Assembly: GCA_014649355.1 (NCBI GenBank)
Contig: BMSW01000005.1
Span: 124,001-188,000 of the forward strand
Length of the DNA stretch: 64,000 nt
Reading direction: 5' to 3'
Origin: Streptomyces althioticus
Lineage (GTDB): Bacteria; Actinomycetota; Actinomycetes; Streptomycetales; Streptomycetaceae
Shown here: positions 63,581-64,000 of the stretch, in pieces
Position numbering within the stretch: the first letter of the stretch is position 1
How the letters are laid out: every line of letters begins with the position of its first letter
Made by a program: the position numbers and the translations under genes
The notes under the pieces: generated by a model
What the model was told of the DNA's origin: nothing
Seen by the model: the letters and a program-made list of their open reading frames with translations, nothing else
Databases searched by the model: none

Positions 63581-63991
63581 TTACTCTCGACAGAGTGCGG
63601 TGCGCAGTCGTTGCCAGCAGATAACAGCGCCGCCGAGGGTGACGAACGCGTGGTGGATGCCGTCGCGGATCTCCAAGCGGATACGCAGGCGGCGGAACCG
63701 GTGCAGCAGCGCGGTCACTCCTTCCACGCCCCTGTTCGGCAAGCTGGTCCTCGAAGGTGTCGAGGACCGTATCGGTCGCCGTGAGCAGTTCCTCGGGGAA
63801 CAGCCCAGCCATGCCAGCGCACTTGAGGTCCAGGGTGCCGGCGGCCACTTTTCGCGGCTTCCTCCGCCATGCTGCCCCGGCAAGATCAGAACCTGAGACA
63901 CCAGCTTCAAGGCATTCGATCCGAACCCGCTCCGGCCGTCGCCGACGGGCAGCCGCCTCGGCACCAGCGGCTTGCGACCGTTCCAGCGCAA
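63581..63991 (-). pseudogene. IS5-like transposase 3' remnant
   Basis: The minus-strand translation ends with VEGVTALLHRFRRLRIRLEI and IHHAFVTLGGAVICWQRLR, a close match in style to the C-terminus of IS5-family DDE transposases (VERTFAWLHxFRRLRIRWE, IHEAFLxLxxxxICWRRL). The reading upstream of about 63740 does not look like transposase in the same frame; a shifted frame gives AGLFPEELLTATDTVLDTF instead. The DDE core is missing, so it is a broken fragment. No terminal inverted repeat was found. Confidence 0.55.
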
Positions 63992-64000
63992 CTGGAGCCG

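Overview
The window is a stretch of a very GC-rich actinobacterial chromosome, almost certainly Streptomyces. Third codon positions are almost all G or C, GTG and TTG starts are frequent, many gene pairs overlap as ATGA/GTGA, and the content is typical of the conserved Streptomyces core: asd, two M1 aminopeptidases, malQ, a PknG-type kinase island, ettA, and paired regulators and transporters. From memory only, the order resembles the S. coelicolor SCO26xx region; this was not checked by alignment. About 48 intact or edge-truncated protein genes, two decayed gene remnants and no RNA genes were recognised.

Region 1 (1-5.1 kb) is the 3' part of an organosulfur uptake and catabolism operon (permease fragment, ATPase, flavin monooxygenase, TauD-type dioxygenase), closed by a hairpin with a T-run, followed by an amino-acid permease. 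Region 2 (5.1-21.3 kb) is proteolysis and housekeeping: a cysteine-rich small protein, a DsbA-like protein, two paralogous M1 aminopeptidases about 10 kb apart, an AbiEi/DUF559-like protein, a secreted beta-lactamase-fold hydrolase, a NUDIX hydrolase, a 1105-residue secreted S8 protease, an ECF sigma factor with a likely membrane partner, and aspartate-semialdehyde dehydrogenase. Region 3 (21.3-34 kb) holds several regulator/target pairs whose operators are readable as inverted repeats: TetR with a quinone-oxidoreductase-like protein, MarR with a DMT exporter, and PadR with a two-gene ABC exporter. Between these lie malQ with two small proteins and a secreted GH84-like enzyme.

Region 4 (34.3-39.9 kb) has an HNH nuclease, an MscS channel, and a ROK regulator / GH4 glycosidase / BadF-type kinase sugar operon with no adjacent importer. 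Region 5 (40.3-51.6 kb) is the most interesting. A four-helix membrane protein, a periplasmic glutamate-type binding protein and a PknG-like kinase match the mycobacterial GlnX-GlnH-PknG amino-acid sensing pathway. Here they sit with a coiled-coil protein, a PP2C phosphatase, a VWA protein and an FHA protein, so sensor, writer, eraser and reader of phosphothreonine signalling lie side by side. The kinase, phosphatase and FHA protein share N-terminal cysteine zinc-ribbon modules.

Region 6 (51.7-64 kb) has a truncated globin, a large three-gene FtsX-type ABC system, an ettA / thioesterase / hypothetical operon on the minus strand, a phosphotransferase-fold protein and an IS5-like transposase remnant. 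Between the ABC ATPase and the convergent hypothetical gene, the two 3' ends have been tandemly copied, leaving a ladder of decayed gene tails.
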